Shown here: positions 25,009 through 33,758 of the stretch, in pieces
Layout of the letters: each line of letters starts with the position of its first letter
How positions within the stretch are numbered: position 1 is the stretch's first letter
Assembly: GCA_021648405.1 (NCBI GenBank)
Contig: JAKISX010000011.1
Location: 1-36,993 of the forward strand
Direction of reading: 5' to 3'
Source: Sulfurimonas sp.
Lineage (GTDB): Bacteria > Campylobacterota > Campylobacteria > Campylobacterales > Sulfurimonadaceae
DNA: 36,993 bases
The notes under the pieces: model-generated
The model's database searches: none
The model's input: only the letters and a program-made list of their open reading frames with translations
Told to the model about the DNA's origin: nothing
Made by a program: the position numbers and the translations under genes

Positions 25009-26665
25009 TGCATAGATATTTTTATAAAATATTTTTATTATTAATATTTATATCTTCAACCCTTTTTGCGGAAGCAAAAGTAGTTACAGAAAAGTAGCTA
25101 CAGATAAAGTAGCTACAGATAAAGAAATTATAGCTCAAGAGCTTGAGGAAGAAAAAAATATAAAAATTTCACAATATTTAAATCAACTCGAAAATATTGA
25201 AGATAAAATATTAGATGAAAAAATTTGGACAAAAAGTTATGCTACATATTTAACATCTCTTGATGTTAGAGAAAATTTAAAAAAGATAAAAAAAAGAATA
25301 AAATATCTCAAAAAAAACCAATGGAAAGCAGGCTTTAGAGAGGAGCTAGATTCACTGTTGGCACAAGAAGAGATATTAAAATCTCAATCAAAACAACTCG
25401 AAGAGAGCTATTCTGTTCCTTTTTCAGAGATAATCACCCCACCGAGCATTGAAAAACAGCCTGAGGTAACTAATCCATTTAATATTTTTACTGGAATATC
25501 TTATATAAAAAAGATAAATGCTGATTTTAATGGCTATATGAAGCATAAAAGAGAGCTAACAAAATTAATCACTTTACTTAAAAAAGAAGATATTATCTAT
25601 GATGAAATTAAAAAAATAGATAGTGAAACAGATGTACTTTTTGGGCAAAAAATAAAACAAAAACTTGAAAGGTTTGAAAATGCTTTAAGCACTATGGATG
25701 CAGCTACTAATGTTTATAAAAAAAGAATTGAAGCAATTGAAGTAAATGTAAACAAAAAGATTGAAGCTCAAATATATGAACTAATGTTTATTGGTATATT
25801 GGTAGCTATTGTATTTTTCTTATTTTTTCTACTAAAACTAGCTGTAAAAAAATATTTTACAGATAATGAACGCTACTACATGGCTAATAAAGCTATAAAT
25901 TTTAGTAATTATTTTTTAATTATTGTAATTATACTTTTTAACTATATTGAAAATGTTAGTTATTTTGTAACTATTTTAGGTTTTGCATCCGCTGGTATTG
26001 CTATTGCCATGAAAGATTGGTTTATGAGCATTTTAGGATGGTTGGTAATTGTTTTTGGAGGTAGCATACATGTTGGAGATAGAATTCGTGTAGATATGGA
26101 TGGTAAAGAATTTGTGGGTGATGTCATGGATATATCATCACTTCGTATGACCATACTTGAAGATGTTACACTAACTTCCATAATGTATAATAGAAGAGCG
26201 GGAAGAATAATTTTTATACCAAATAACTTCATTTTTACAAAAATGATAGCAAATTATACGCACTCTACTTTAAAAACTGTATGGGATGGTATTAATATTA
26301 CTGTTACCTTTGATTCAAACCATAAAAAAGCTATGCATATAGCCAAGGAGATAACAAGAAAATATTCTAAAGGTTATACAGATATTACAAGAAAACAACT
26401 AAATAAATTAAGAAGCGAGTATAGCCTTAAAAATACAAATGTTGAACCAAGAATTTTTTCTTTCATAGAGACATACGGTGTCTCTATTGATTCTTGGTAT
26501 TTAACAAATGCTTATGCTACATTAACTCTAAGAAGTACTATTTCTGTAGAGATTGTAGAAGCTTTCAATAAAGAAGATGACATTACAATTGCATTTCCAA
26601 CTCAAGATTTATATATTAAAAGAGAAAAAAAAACACCACCTTTTGATCTTGGTGAGATCGCTTAA
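25005..26665 (+). pseudogene. MscS-family mechanosensitive channel gene interrupted by a one-base frameshift
   Basis: The intended protein is about 553 residues. ATG at 25005 overlaps the aroB stop as ATGA and starts a signal peptide (residues 1-22, ending STLFAEA), but this frame stops at TAG 25095-25097. From 25091 on, the next frame is open to 26665. It encodes a coiled region, a membrane helix (FIGILVAIVFFLFFLLKL) and the MscS pore and beta domain (FASAGIAIAMKDWFMSILGWLV in parts, then FGGSIHVGDRIRVD). Adding one T after 25090 restores a continuous V-A/V-T-D-K repeat. The TTG at 25358 is unlikely to be a real start. A genuine mutation, slippage, or an assembly error would all look the same. 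Confidence 0.8.
25077..25120 (+). repeat. 15-bp tandem repeat AAAGTAGCTACAGAT
   Basis: Units are 25077-25090 (14 bases, one variant base and one missing T), 25091-25105 and 25106-25120 (both perfect). Each 15-base unit encodes KVATD. The shortened first unit causes the frameshift in the MscS-family gene. Confidence 0.85.
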
Positions 26666-26679
26666 TGAGAGGATTTTTT

Positions 26680-26709
26680 ATGAACTTTGTTTGCAAAAAA
26701 AGGAAATAA
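26680..26709 (+). CDS. possible 9-codon leader ORF upstream of mtaB
   Basis: ATG at 26680 has a good Shine-Dalgarno (GAGAGGA, 26667-26673) six bases upstream and runs MNFVCKKRK to TAA 26707-26709, one base before the mtaB ATG. It may couple translation from mscS to mtaB or be a chance ORF. Confidence 0.25.
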   Translation: MNFVCKKRK

Positions 26710-26710
26710 T

Positions 26711-27961
26711 ATGAAACCAAAAGTATATTTTAAAACTTTTGGTTGTAGGACTAATCTCTATGATTCTCAAGCTATGATTGGTGCCCTTAAAGACTATGCG
26801 GTAACCCTAAACGAAGATGAAGCTGATGTAGTAGTTTTAAATTCTTGTACTGTAACTAATGGCGCTGATACACATGTCCGTTCATACATATCTAAATTAG
26901 AAAAAAAATCTAATGCAAAGCTGTTTTTAACTGGATGTGGCGCACATACAAAGGGTGATTCATTGCTAAAAGAGGGTAGGGTTCATGGAGTATTTGGACA
27001 AAGTGAGAAGTTGAAAATAAATACACTTCTCTCAAAAGAAAATTCATTTTATGAGCTTGGTGATTTAAACTATGTTGATGAATCTATAGTTGATAATTTT
27101 GTAGGAAAAAGTAGGGCATTTATAAAAATTCAAGAGGGCTGTGACTTTAGGTGTTCTTATTGTATTATACCTTTTGTGCGTGGAGATGCTAGAAGTATAA
27201 ATGAAGATAAAATAATAGAACAAATTACTAGACTTGCTCTAAATGGATTTGGAGAGTTTGTTTTAAGCGGTACTAATGTTGGAAGTTATGGCAAAGACAC
27301 AAAAAGTTCTATAGCTAAACTTACGAAAAAAATATCTCAAATTAGAGGTGTTCGTAGGATTCGCCTTGGAAGCATAGAACCTATTCAGGTAACAGATGAA
27401 TTTAAAGAGATTTTAGATGAACCTTGGCTTGAAAAACATCTACATATTGCACTACAACACACTTCACCAACAATGTTAAAACTAATGAACAGACGAAATA
27501 TGTATAATCAAGATAGGGAACTTTTTGAGTTTTTATCAGATAAAGGTTTTGCAATTGGTACTGATTTTATAACTGGACACCCAGGGGAGAGTGAAAGTAT
27601 TTGGGATGAAGCAGTTAAGAATATATACCAGCTTCCACTAACCCATCTGCACGCTTTTACTTACTCTAAAAGGGATAATACACCATCATCTACAATGAAG
27701 CCTCAAATTAATGCTAAACTAGCTAAAACTAGACTTCATGAGATTGAAAATATTATAGATGAAAAAAATTATAATTTTAGAAAAAATCTTAACCTGCCTC
27801 TTGAAACATTAATAGAAAACAAAATAGAAAAAAATCTTTATCAAGGTTTTGATCAGTATTTTAATAAAATAATTATAAAATCAGATGAAAATTTGGTTGG
27901 AAACTGGGTTGATATATCAAACTATAAAATTCAAAAAGGAAATAATTATGCCCAACTTTAA
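26711..27961 (+). CDS. mtaB: tRNA (N6-threonylcarbamoyladenosine37-C2) methylthiotransferase MtaB
   Basis: MtaB adds a methylthio group to t6A37 of ANN-decoding tRNAs with radical SAM chemistry. The N-terminal UPF0004 domain has cluster cysteines C12, C46 and C76. The radical SAM motif CDFRCSYC gives C144, C148 and C151. TFGCRTNLYDSQ and QEGCDFRC favour MtaB over MiaB. I chose the ATG at 26711 (GGAAA just upstream); the TTG at 26687 adds eight residues with no support. Length 416 is normal. Its 3' end covers the Shine-Dalgarno and start of the FtsH-like gene by 14 bases. Confidence 0.9.
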   Translation: MKPKVYFKTFGCRTNLYDSQAMIGALKDYAVTLNEDEADVVVLNSCTVTNGADTHVRSYISKLEKKSNAKLFLTGCGAHTKGDSLLKEGRVHGVFGQSEKLKINTLLSKENSFYELGDLNYVDESIVDNFVGKSRAFIKIQEGCDFRCSYCIIPFVRGDARSINEDKIIEQITRLALNGFGEFVLSGTNVGSYGKDTKSSIAKLTKKISQIRGVRRIRLGSIEPIQVTDEFKEILDEPWLEKHLHIALQHTSPTMLKLMNRRNMYNQDRELFEFLSDKGFAIGTDFITGHPGESESIWDEAVKNIYQLPLTHLHAFTYSKRDNTPSSTMKPQINAKLAKTRLHEIENIIDEKNYNFRKNLNLPLETLIENKIEKNLYQGFDQYFNKIIIKSDENLVGNWVDISNYKIQKGNNYAQL

Positions 27962-29582
27962 AACAAATAAAATGGCTCTTTATGTTTCAGCATTTTTTGT
28001 AGTAATACTTGTATTATTTGCAATATTTCGTGACAATTCAGACAGCATAACACTTTCTCAGGCAAAAAAAATGCTTAACGACAAAAGTGTTAAAAATGTT
28101 GTGGTTACGAAAGAATACGCATATCTTAAAACACAACATGCAGTTTTCAAACTCCCCATGTCACAAGTAAATCCAGTAATGTTTAAAAATTATAAAGTTG
28201 AAGTTGGAAGTGAATCAAATATAATATTTTATATTTTTATAATTGTACTAATTATTGGGATCGGTTCACTTATAGTTAGGCTAATTTTAAAAAATATAAA
28301 TCCAAAAATTGCCAGTCAAAAACACTCAATAATGCCAAGCGATGTATCAGTTGTACAATCAATAAAAAGTGATGTAAAATTTGATGATATTGGTGGAATT
28401 AGTGATGTTAAAATTGAACTTGAAGAGATAATAGATTTTATAAAAAAACCAACTAAATACAAAAGTTTTGGTGCCCGTATGCCTCGTGGCGTTTTACTCA
28501 TTGGACCCCCTGGAGTTGGGAAAACCATGATAGCAAAAGCAGTTGCAAGTGAAGCAAATGTTCCATTTTTTTATCAAAGTGGCGCATCTTTTGTGCAAAT
28601 ATATGTAGGTATGGGCGCGAAACGAGTGCATGAACTTTTTAATGCAGCTAAAAAAAATGCCCCCTCTATTATATTTATCGATGAGATAGATGCTGTTGGA
28701 AAAAAGAGAGATGGGCAAAGAAACGATGAAAGAGAGGCTACTCTTAATCAACTTTTAACAGAAATGGATGGCTTTGAGGCATCTAGTGGTGTAATAGTGA
28801 TAGCAGCAACAAATAAAATAGATGTTCTCGATGAAGCACTTTTGCGTTCTGGAAGATTTGACAGACGCGTGTTTGTAGAATTGCCTACAAAAATTGAAAG
28901 AGCTTCTATTTTATCAAAATACCTAGATAAAGTCCCACATGATTTAGATATATCAAAAGTTGCAAATATGACAGTAAGTTTTAATGGAGCGTCATTAGCT
29001 GCACTTGTTAATGAAGCAGCCCTGCTTTGTATTCGACATAACGATATTCAAATAACTATTGAGCATATATATATGGTAAAAGATAAAGTCATGTTTGGAA
29101 AGAAAAAACTTCAAATATTAAGTGACAAACAAAAACAATATAGGGTAACTTACCAAGCAGCAAAAGCAATAACAGCGACATTTTATAATATTCCATTTGA
29201 AAAATTATTGTTAAGTAATGAAAAATTAACACCAGAAACAAATGAACCGTTTATAAAACATGAGCTTGAAAATAGGGTAAAAATGCTTCTCTCTGGTATG
29301 GTAGCATGTGGGATTAAGTATGGGGAGCATTCTAGTGATGCTAAAATAGATTTAGATCAAGCAAAAGAGCTTGTTTTTAAAATGGTAAATGAGTATGGAA
29401 TGTCATCTTCTTTAATTAATAATAGTGATGAACAAGAGATTATGATGCGTAAACTTTATACTGATACTGGAGCGTTTCTAGAGTCAGTCAATGCAATTAT
29501 AGATAATGTAGAAAAAGATTTATATGAAAATGAAAGTATTACTAAAAAAAGTGTTAAAGCGTATTTAGATGAAATATTTTAG
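27948..29582 (+). CDS. FtsH-like AAA ATPase lacking the zinc-protease motif
   Basis: The 544-residue protein has FtsH topology: a membrane helix (10-27), a short periplasmic domain (about 30-90), a second helix (92-113) and an AAA domain with Walker A GPPGVGKT (186-193), Walker B IIFIDEID (241-248) and SGRFDRRV (301-308). Where FtsH has HEAGH, this protein has YQAAKAI (402-408), so both zinc histidines and the catalytic glutamate are gone. The C-terminal helices remain. It may unfold or move membrane proteins without cutting them. The start at 27948 follows AAAAGGA. The bioV-like gene overlaps its end by 14 bases. Confidence 0.88.
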   Translation: MPNFKTNKMALYVSAFFVVILVLFAIFRDNSDSITLSQAKKMLNDKSVKNVVVTKEYAYLKTQHAVFKLPMSQVNPVMFKNYKVEVGSESNIIFYIFIIVLIIGIGSLIVRLILKNINPKIASQKHSIMPSDVSVVQSIKSDVKFDDIGGISDVKIELEEIIDFIKKPTKYKSFGARMPRGVLLIGPPGVGKTMIAKAVASEANVPFFYQSGASFVQIYVGMGAKRVHELFNAAKKNAPSIIFIDEIDAVGKKRDGQRNDEREATLNQLLTEMDGFEASSGVIVIAATNKIDVLDEALLRSGRFDRRVFVELPTKIERASILSKYLDKVPHDLDISKVANMTVSFNGASLAALVNEAALLCIRHNDIQITIEHIYMVKDKVMFGKKKLQILSDKQKQYRVTYQAAKAITATFYNIPFEKLLLSNEKLTPETNEPFIKHELENRVKMLLSGMVACGIKYGEHSSDAKIDLDQAKELVFKMVNEYGMSSSLINNSDEQEIMMRKLYTDTGAFLESVNAIIDNVEKDLYENESITKKSVKAYLDEIF

Positions 29583-30090
29583 TGGTTTTTCAATGACAAA
29601 TGAATCTTATTTGTTTGATAAATATATTAAAACCAGTCCATATTCAGTATGTGGATTTAGTTATGGGGCTATAAAAGCTTTTAATTATGCAAAAGAGCAA
29701 TTAAAACATGGCAATAGGGTAGACACATTACAACTATTTTCACCAGCTTTTTTTCAAACAAAAGATACTAAATTTAAAAGATTACAAGTAATGTCTTATA
29801 AAAAAAACAAAATTTTATATCTACAAAATTTTATGAATTCTTGCTTTTGTCCATATGCTAAAAAGATAGTTGAACATAGAAATACTACCATTGATGAACT
29901 AGAGAAGTTGTTAAATTATAATTGGGATATGTCCGAATTAATAAAGATAAAAAACATGGGCGTTAATATAGAAGTTTATTTAGCTCAAAATGACAATATC
30001 ATTGATATAGATGGCGCAAGAGAGTTTTTTTTAGAGATAAGTACTGTTACATATATAAAAAATGCAAATCATTTTTTACAGACCACTTAA
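29569..30090 (+). CDS. bioV: BioV-like pimeloyl-ACP methyl ester esterase
   Basis: The 173-residue protein is a small alpha/beta hydrolase. The nucleophile elbow is GFSYGA with S31, an acid is likely in LAQNDNIIDID (about 135-145), and the histidine is in NANHFLQTT near the C-terminus. Size, motif and position after the ftsH-like gene match what I recall of Helicobacter BioV, which releases pimeloyl-ACP for biotin synthesis. Other biotin genes are not in the window. The name rests on memory of that family, not on a search. Confidence 0.7.
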   Translation: MKYFSGFSMTNESYLFDKYIKTSPYSVCGFSYGAIKAFNYAKEQLKHGNRVDTLQLFSPAFFQTKDTKFKRLQVMSYKKNKILYLQNFMNSCFCPYAKKIVEHRNTTIDELEKLLNYNWDMSELIKIKNMGVNIEVYLAQNDNIIDIDGAREFFLEISTVTYIKNANHFLQTT

Positions 30091-30136
30091 AGCTATAAAA
30101 AGAAGTTTTTGAGAAACAAATTATATAAGGAATAAA

Positions 30137-30670
30137 ATGATAGAAATAAAAATAGGTGTAATAACAGCAAGTGATAGAGCAAGTAAGGGTATTTATGAAG
30201 ATATAAGTGGGGTAGCAATTCAAGATACAATGAAAGATTATTTAAAAAGTGAATTTGAGATAGTTTATAGATGCATACCCGATGAACAAGATATACTTGA
30301 AGCAACAATGAAAGAGCTCTGTGATGAAGTTGGATGTTGCTTGGTTGTTACAACTGGTGGGACAGGTCCAGCTCTTCGTGATGTTACACCTGAAGCTACC
30401 CAAAATGTATGTGAAAAAATGATGCCAGGTTTTGGCGAGTTAATGCGTCAAGTAAGTCTTCAGTATGTTGCTACTGCAATTTTATCTCGTCAAAGTGCTG
30501 GAATAAGAGGAAAATCTTTAATAATTAATCTTCCAGGAAAGCCAAAATCTATAAGAGAATGCTTAGATGCAGTTTTTCCAGCAGTTGGATATTGTATCGA
30601 TTTAATAGGTGGTCCATATATTGAAACAAACGAAGATGTTATTAAAACATTTAGACCAAAATCAAAATAG
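30137..30670 (+). CDS. mog: molybdopterin adenylyltransferase MogA
   Basis: The enzyme adenylates molybdopterin before molybdate insertion. The MoCF-family core is present: IGVITASDRASKGIYED at the N-terminus, VTTGGTGPALRDVTPEAT near residue 75, and LPGKPKSIRECLDAVFPAV near 135. At 177 residues it fits Mog rather than the larger MoeA. AAGGA lies just upstream of the ATG. It may share the transcript with the bioV-like gene 46 bases before. Confidence 0.9.
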   Translation: MIEIKIGVITASDRASKGIYEDISGVAIQDTMKDYLKSEFEIVYRCIPDEQDILEATMKELCDEVGCCLVVTTGGTGPALRDVTPEATQNVCEKMMPGFGELMRQVSLQYVATAILSRQSAGIRGKSLIINLPGKPKSIRECLDAVFPAVGYCIDLIGGPYIETNEDVIKTFRPKSK

Positions 30671-30739
30671 AATATTATTTTAAATAATAACAAGCTTTAA
30701 ATGATAAAATACATAAATATAAAATCACTAGGGAAAAAA

Positions 30740-31873
30740 ATGAACAATAAATTAAATATAGAATTATTTAAATTCAATTTTGAAACTGATTATCTTCCAT
30801 ATTGCAAACATTACGAAATTCAGTATAATGATACGCATAGTATAAATGATATATTGGAAAATATAGATTCAATTGAGAGCTTAGAGTATGAAAAAAACTG
30901 CAATCTTAGAATAAATAAACAGTTCATAAATTCATCTAAGTTGGTAGTAGATGTTGTAAAAAAGCTTGGTAATAATCTTAAATTTGAGTCTATTTGTGAG
31001 TATCGTGCAAAAGCTGATTTAAAAATTATAAATACAGACCTTGTTGATAAAATTAAACTTTTTTCTCCATTTTTAAATAAAGAAGAGATAGATAGTTATA
31101 TAGATATATATGAACTTCAATATTATGCTTCTAATACTATTAACTATAATAAAGATTATATTGGTGATCATCTGCTTCTAATAGCGTACGATATTATTAA
31201 AAATAAGCCTTATTATACTAATGACGTATTAGATATATTAGCTCATAAGGAAGATGGAATACATCAATACACATCATCAAAAAATCGTATTTTTGATTAT
31301 GATTCATCTATTGAAAACAAGGTTGAATTTTTATTTAATTTAGTTTTAGAGCATACAAAACCGGCCTTAGCAAAAAATATATTTTTTAGTGCTTTATGTA
31401 AGCACCCTACGACCTCTTTAGTTAAACAAAATAATATAGACAAACTAGAAGTAGGACAAATTAAGCAGTATTTTAATAATTTCAACATAGCATATTATGA
31501 TGGTTTAGAATCTTCACAACTAAAAAATATTATTTTAGATTCTAAAGCACAACTAGTAGAGATTGATATGCGTAATGAAGACTTGCCTGCAATTGGGTTT
31601 GAGCAAAGCAAAAAAGTTTTATATAGAATATGTGGCGATATATTGCTACAAGCAAAAGATAATAATGCTGATTTTTTAGTAATTCAAGATGAAAATTTAT
31701 TAAAGATCTTCGATAAAGAGCAGAAAAAAATCTCAAAGATTATTGGCAGAGAGATTGATTTAGTTGTTATCTCACAAAATCAATTTATACAGATGCTCGG
31801 CGGGCAAAAAGATAAAGATGCCTTAGGTTTTAATAACCATACAATAAAAGTTGAGTTTTTAGAATCAGCTTAG
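30740..31873 (+). CDS. cluster-less SdhB/SdhE-like fusion protein
   Basis: Residues 7-100 align with the N-terminal ferredoxin domain of the SdhB encoded at 32769-33752: FKFNFETDYLPYCKHYEI here against FRFNSDVDYLPYYDNYTM. The four [2Fe-2S] cysteines are missing. Residues about 248-374 align with the C-terminal half of SdhE: NADFLVIQDENLLKIFD against NADWMVTPCPLCHLKLD, IGREIDL against IGREVSL, and HTIKVEFL against HLVKVNFI. Its CCG and CxxC cysteines are also missing. A helical region (105-245) joins the two parts. The ATG at 30740 has AGGGA five bases before it. The function is unknown; an assembly or structural role for SdhABE is inference. Confidence 0.75.
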   Translation: MNNKLNIELFKFNFETDYLPYCKHYEIQYNDTHSINDILENIDSIESLEYEKNCNLRINKQFINSSKLVVDVVKKLGNNLKFESICEYRAKADLKIINTDLVDKIKLFSPFLNKEEIDSYIDIYELQYYASNTINYNKDYIGDHLLLIAYDIIKNKPYYTNDVLDILAHKEDGIHQYTSSKNRIFDYDSSIENKVEFLFNLVLEHTKPALAKNIFFSALCKHPTTSLVKQNNIDKLEVGQIKQYFNNFNIAYYDGLESSQLKNIILDSKAQLVEIDMRNEDLPAIGFEQSKKVLYRICGDILLQAKDNNADFLVIQDENLLKIFDKEQKKISKIIGREIDLVVISQNQFIQMLGGQKDKDALGFNNHTIKVEFLESA

Positions 31874-32751
31874 ATAAAATTAACTTTAACAAGATGATGC
31901 TTTAATCCTAGCTCATCTTGAGGACAACCAAGCGCTAAGCCCAACATTTGTTGCATATGAAGAACAGGAAGTGAAACCTCTCTTCCTATAGCATCAGATG
32001 AATGTTTAGTTTGTGTATCAAGCTTTAAATGGCATAATGGACATGGTGTAACCATCCAATCAGCATTACCGTCCATTGCACCTGCAATAGCATTTCCAGT
32101 TAAAATGGAAGCTGTTTTGGGAGCTTGTAGCTCTACATGAAAACCACAACATTTATTTTTTTCTTCATAATCAACAGCAGTACCACCACAAGCAATGATT
32201 AGATTATCAAGAGAAGTGGGTCTGTACGAGTTCTCTGGAGTCTTATGAGATTCATTTTGAAGTTCTGAGGGTCTTATGTTATGACAACCATAAAAAGGTG
32301 CAATATTAAACTGACTAAGAGGGACTTTAACCATACTTGCAATTTTTTCAAGACCAATATCATCAATAATTGCATAAAGAAAATGTATAATATTAGATGT
32401 ACCTTTGTACTCTAAACCAACTTCTTTAAGCTTTTCATTTATTTTATTTTTTAAATCTGCATCATTATCTAAGCGGTGTTTAGTCATAGCAGTATTTAGT
32501 TGACATGTATTACAGATAGTAACCATAGTAAGCCCATGTTTTTCAGCATAAGCGATGTTTCTAGCATTTAATACTAACGATAAAAAATCATCATAATCTT
32601 GTAGATGTGAAGCTCCGCAACATGATGCTTCTTCTAGCTCTACTAATTCAATATTTAATTTTTTTGCAACAGCATAGGTTGATGCTAACTGCTCAGGAGT
32701 ACTTTGTTTTGCCGTACACCCTGTAAAAAGTGCATATCTTAATTTTTCCAT
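31870..32751 (-). CDS. sdhE: SdhE/MfrE-type CCG-domain subunit (HdrB-like)
   Basis: This is the electron-acceptor subunit of non-classical succinate dehydrogenases and methylmenaquinol:fumarate reductases. It has two copies of the CCG motif: C12, C44-C45, C80 and C83, then C156, C201-C202, C237 and C240. In HdrB relatives such motifs bind special [4Fe-4S] clusters. There is no membrane helix; the family is thought to attach to the membrane peripherally. It is the last gene of sdhABE and overlaps the stop of the plus-strand fusion gene by 4 bases. Some databases call it SdhC or a heterodisulfide reductase B subunit. Confidence 0.88.
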   Translation of the reverse strand: MEKLRYALFTGCTAKQSTPEQLASTYAVAKKLNIELVELEEASCCGASHLQDYDDFLSLVLNARNIAYAEKHGLTMVTICNTCQLNTAMTKHRLDNDADLKNKINEKLKEVGLEYKGTSNIIHFLYAIIDDIGLEKIASMVKVPLSQFNIAPFYGCHNIRPSELQNESHKTPENSYRPTSLDNLIIACGGTAVDYEEKNKCCGFHVELQAPKTASILTGNAIAGAMDGNADWMVTPCPLCHLKLDTQTKHSSDAIGREVSLPVLHMQQMLGLALGCPQDELGLKHHLVKVNFI

Positions 32752-32768
32752 ATTTATATCTCCTTTTG

Positions 32769-33752
32769 CTAAAACTTTGCTGTAGATGAAGATTTAACTA
32801 ATTTTTTAATCTCATCAAGATTTTTAGATTTTACAATTGCCCACGGTGGAACAATCTTACCTTTACTAAACATTCGAAGTGCTACAGGGACATGCTTAAC
32901 GATAGAGAGTCCTTCAGAGTAAAGAACTAGTCCGCCCTCATCAAGTACACCATTTTTAGCAATTGAACGCTTAAACCCTACAGCATGGCGAGTAGCTACA
33001 TTTGAAGTTGCAACACCTTCTTTAAATAGCATTTGGTGTAGTTTAGTGATTTTATCAATTGGATTAATCTCTTTTGGACAAACTTCAGCACATTCAAAAC
33101 ATTTAACACAATCCCAAACACCTTGCTTTTGAGAATGTAAGTTTTCAAGCCTACTTTTACCAGCTTCGTCACGAACATCGGCTTCAAAACGATAAGCTGC
33201 AGCAAATGCTGCTGGACCAAAAAAATCATCATTTATCTCAACAACAGGACAAGCATAGTGACACGAACCACACTGAATACAAAGATCAGCTTCAAGTAGT
33301 TTTTCAGCGTCATGAGGTAGTATTAAGTGTTCAGCTTTAGGATTTTCTTCAATATCTGAAACTAAATATGGCTCAACATTATTGTGTTTTTCCCAGAAAT
33401 CAGCTTTGTCAATAATCATATCTTTAACTGCTCTATTAATACTTAATGGCTCAAATGTCAGTTGTGTTCCAAAAATATCAATCATATCATTCATGCGCTC
33501 TTTACAAGCAAGAGTTGAACGACCATTAACTTTGATAGCACAGGCACCGCAGATTCCATGGCGACAACTACGACGGTATGAAAAACTGCCATCTATATCC
33601 CATTTAATTCTATTTAATATATCTAGTACAACCTCTTCTGAAGTAACTTCCATGGTGTAGTTGTCGTAGTATGGAAGGTAATCTACATCTGAATTAAAAC
33701 GAAATACTTTAAAATTTACTGTTTGTGTAGTAATTGAATTTGTATCCATCAT
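32769..33752 (-). CDS. sdhB: succinate dehydrogenase / fumarate reductase iron-sulfur subunit
   Basis: The protein carries electrons between the flavin subunit and SdhE. The [2Fe-2S] ligands are C63, C68, C71 and C83 in SCRHGICGAC and TLAC. The first tetranuclear site is CIQCGSCHYACP (C158, C161, C164, C168). The second, CVKCFECAEVCP (C215, C218, C221, C225), has four cysteines where classical SdhB/FrdB has three, so it may hold [4Fe-4S] instead of [3Fe-4S]. At 327 residues it is longer than E. coli SdhB or FrdB, as in the SdhE-type enzymes. AGGA precedes the ATG; it lies 6 bases after sdhA. Confidence 0.93.
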   Translation of the reverse strand: MMDTNSITTQTVNFKVFRFNSDVDYLPYYDNYTMEVTSEEVVLDILNRIKWDIDGSFSYRRSCRHGICGACAIKVNGRSTLACKERMNDMIDIFGTQLTFEPLSINRAVKDMIIDKADFWEKHNNVEPYLVSDIEENPKAEHLILPHDAEKLLEADLCIQCGSCHYACPVVEINDDFFGPAAFAAAYRFEADVRDEAGKSRLENLHSQKQGVWDCVKCFECAEVCPKEINPIDKITKLHQMLFKEGVATSNVATRHAVGFKRSIAKNGVLDEGGLVLYSEGLSIVKHVPVALRMFSKGKIVPPWAIVKSKNLDEIKKLVKSSSTAKF

Positions 33753-33758
33753 TTTCCT

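Noticed and set aside
25358-25360. TTG as the start of the MscS-family protein
   Set aside because: The frame is open upstream to 25082, there is no ribosome binding site, and the signal peptide lies in the other frame before the repeat. The frameshift explains the layout better.
30673-30689. TATTATT / AATAATA hairpin after mog as a terminator
   Set aside because: The stem is A/T only and no T-run follows, so it is weak on both strands.
33382-33660. 92-codon plus-strand open frame
   Set aside because: It is antisense to the cysteine-motif region of sdhB and is a shadow of that gene.
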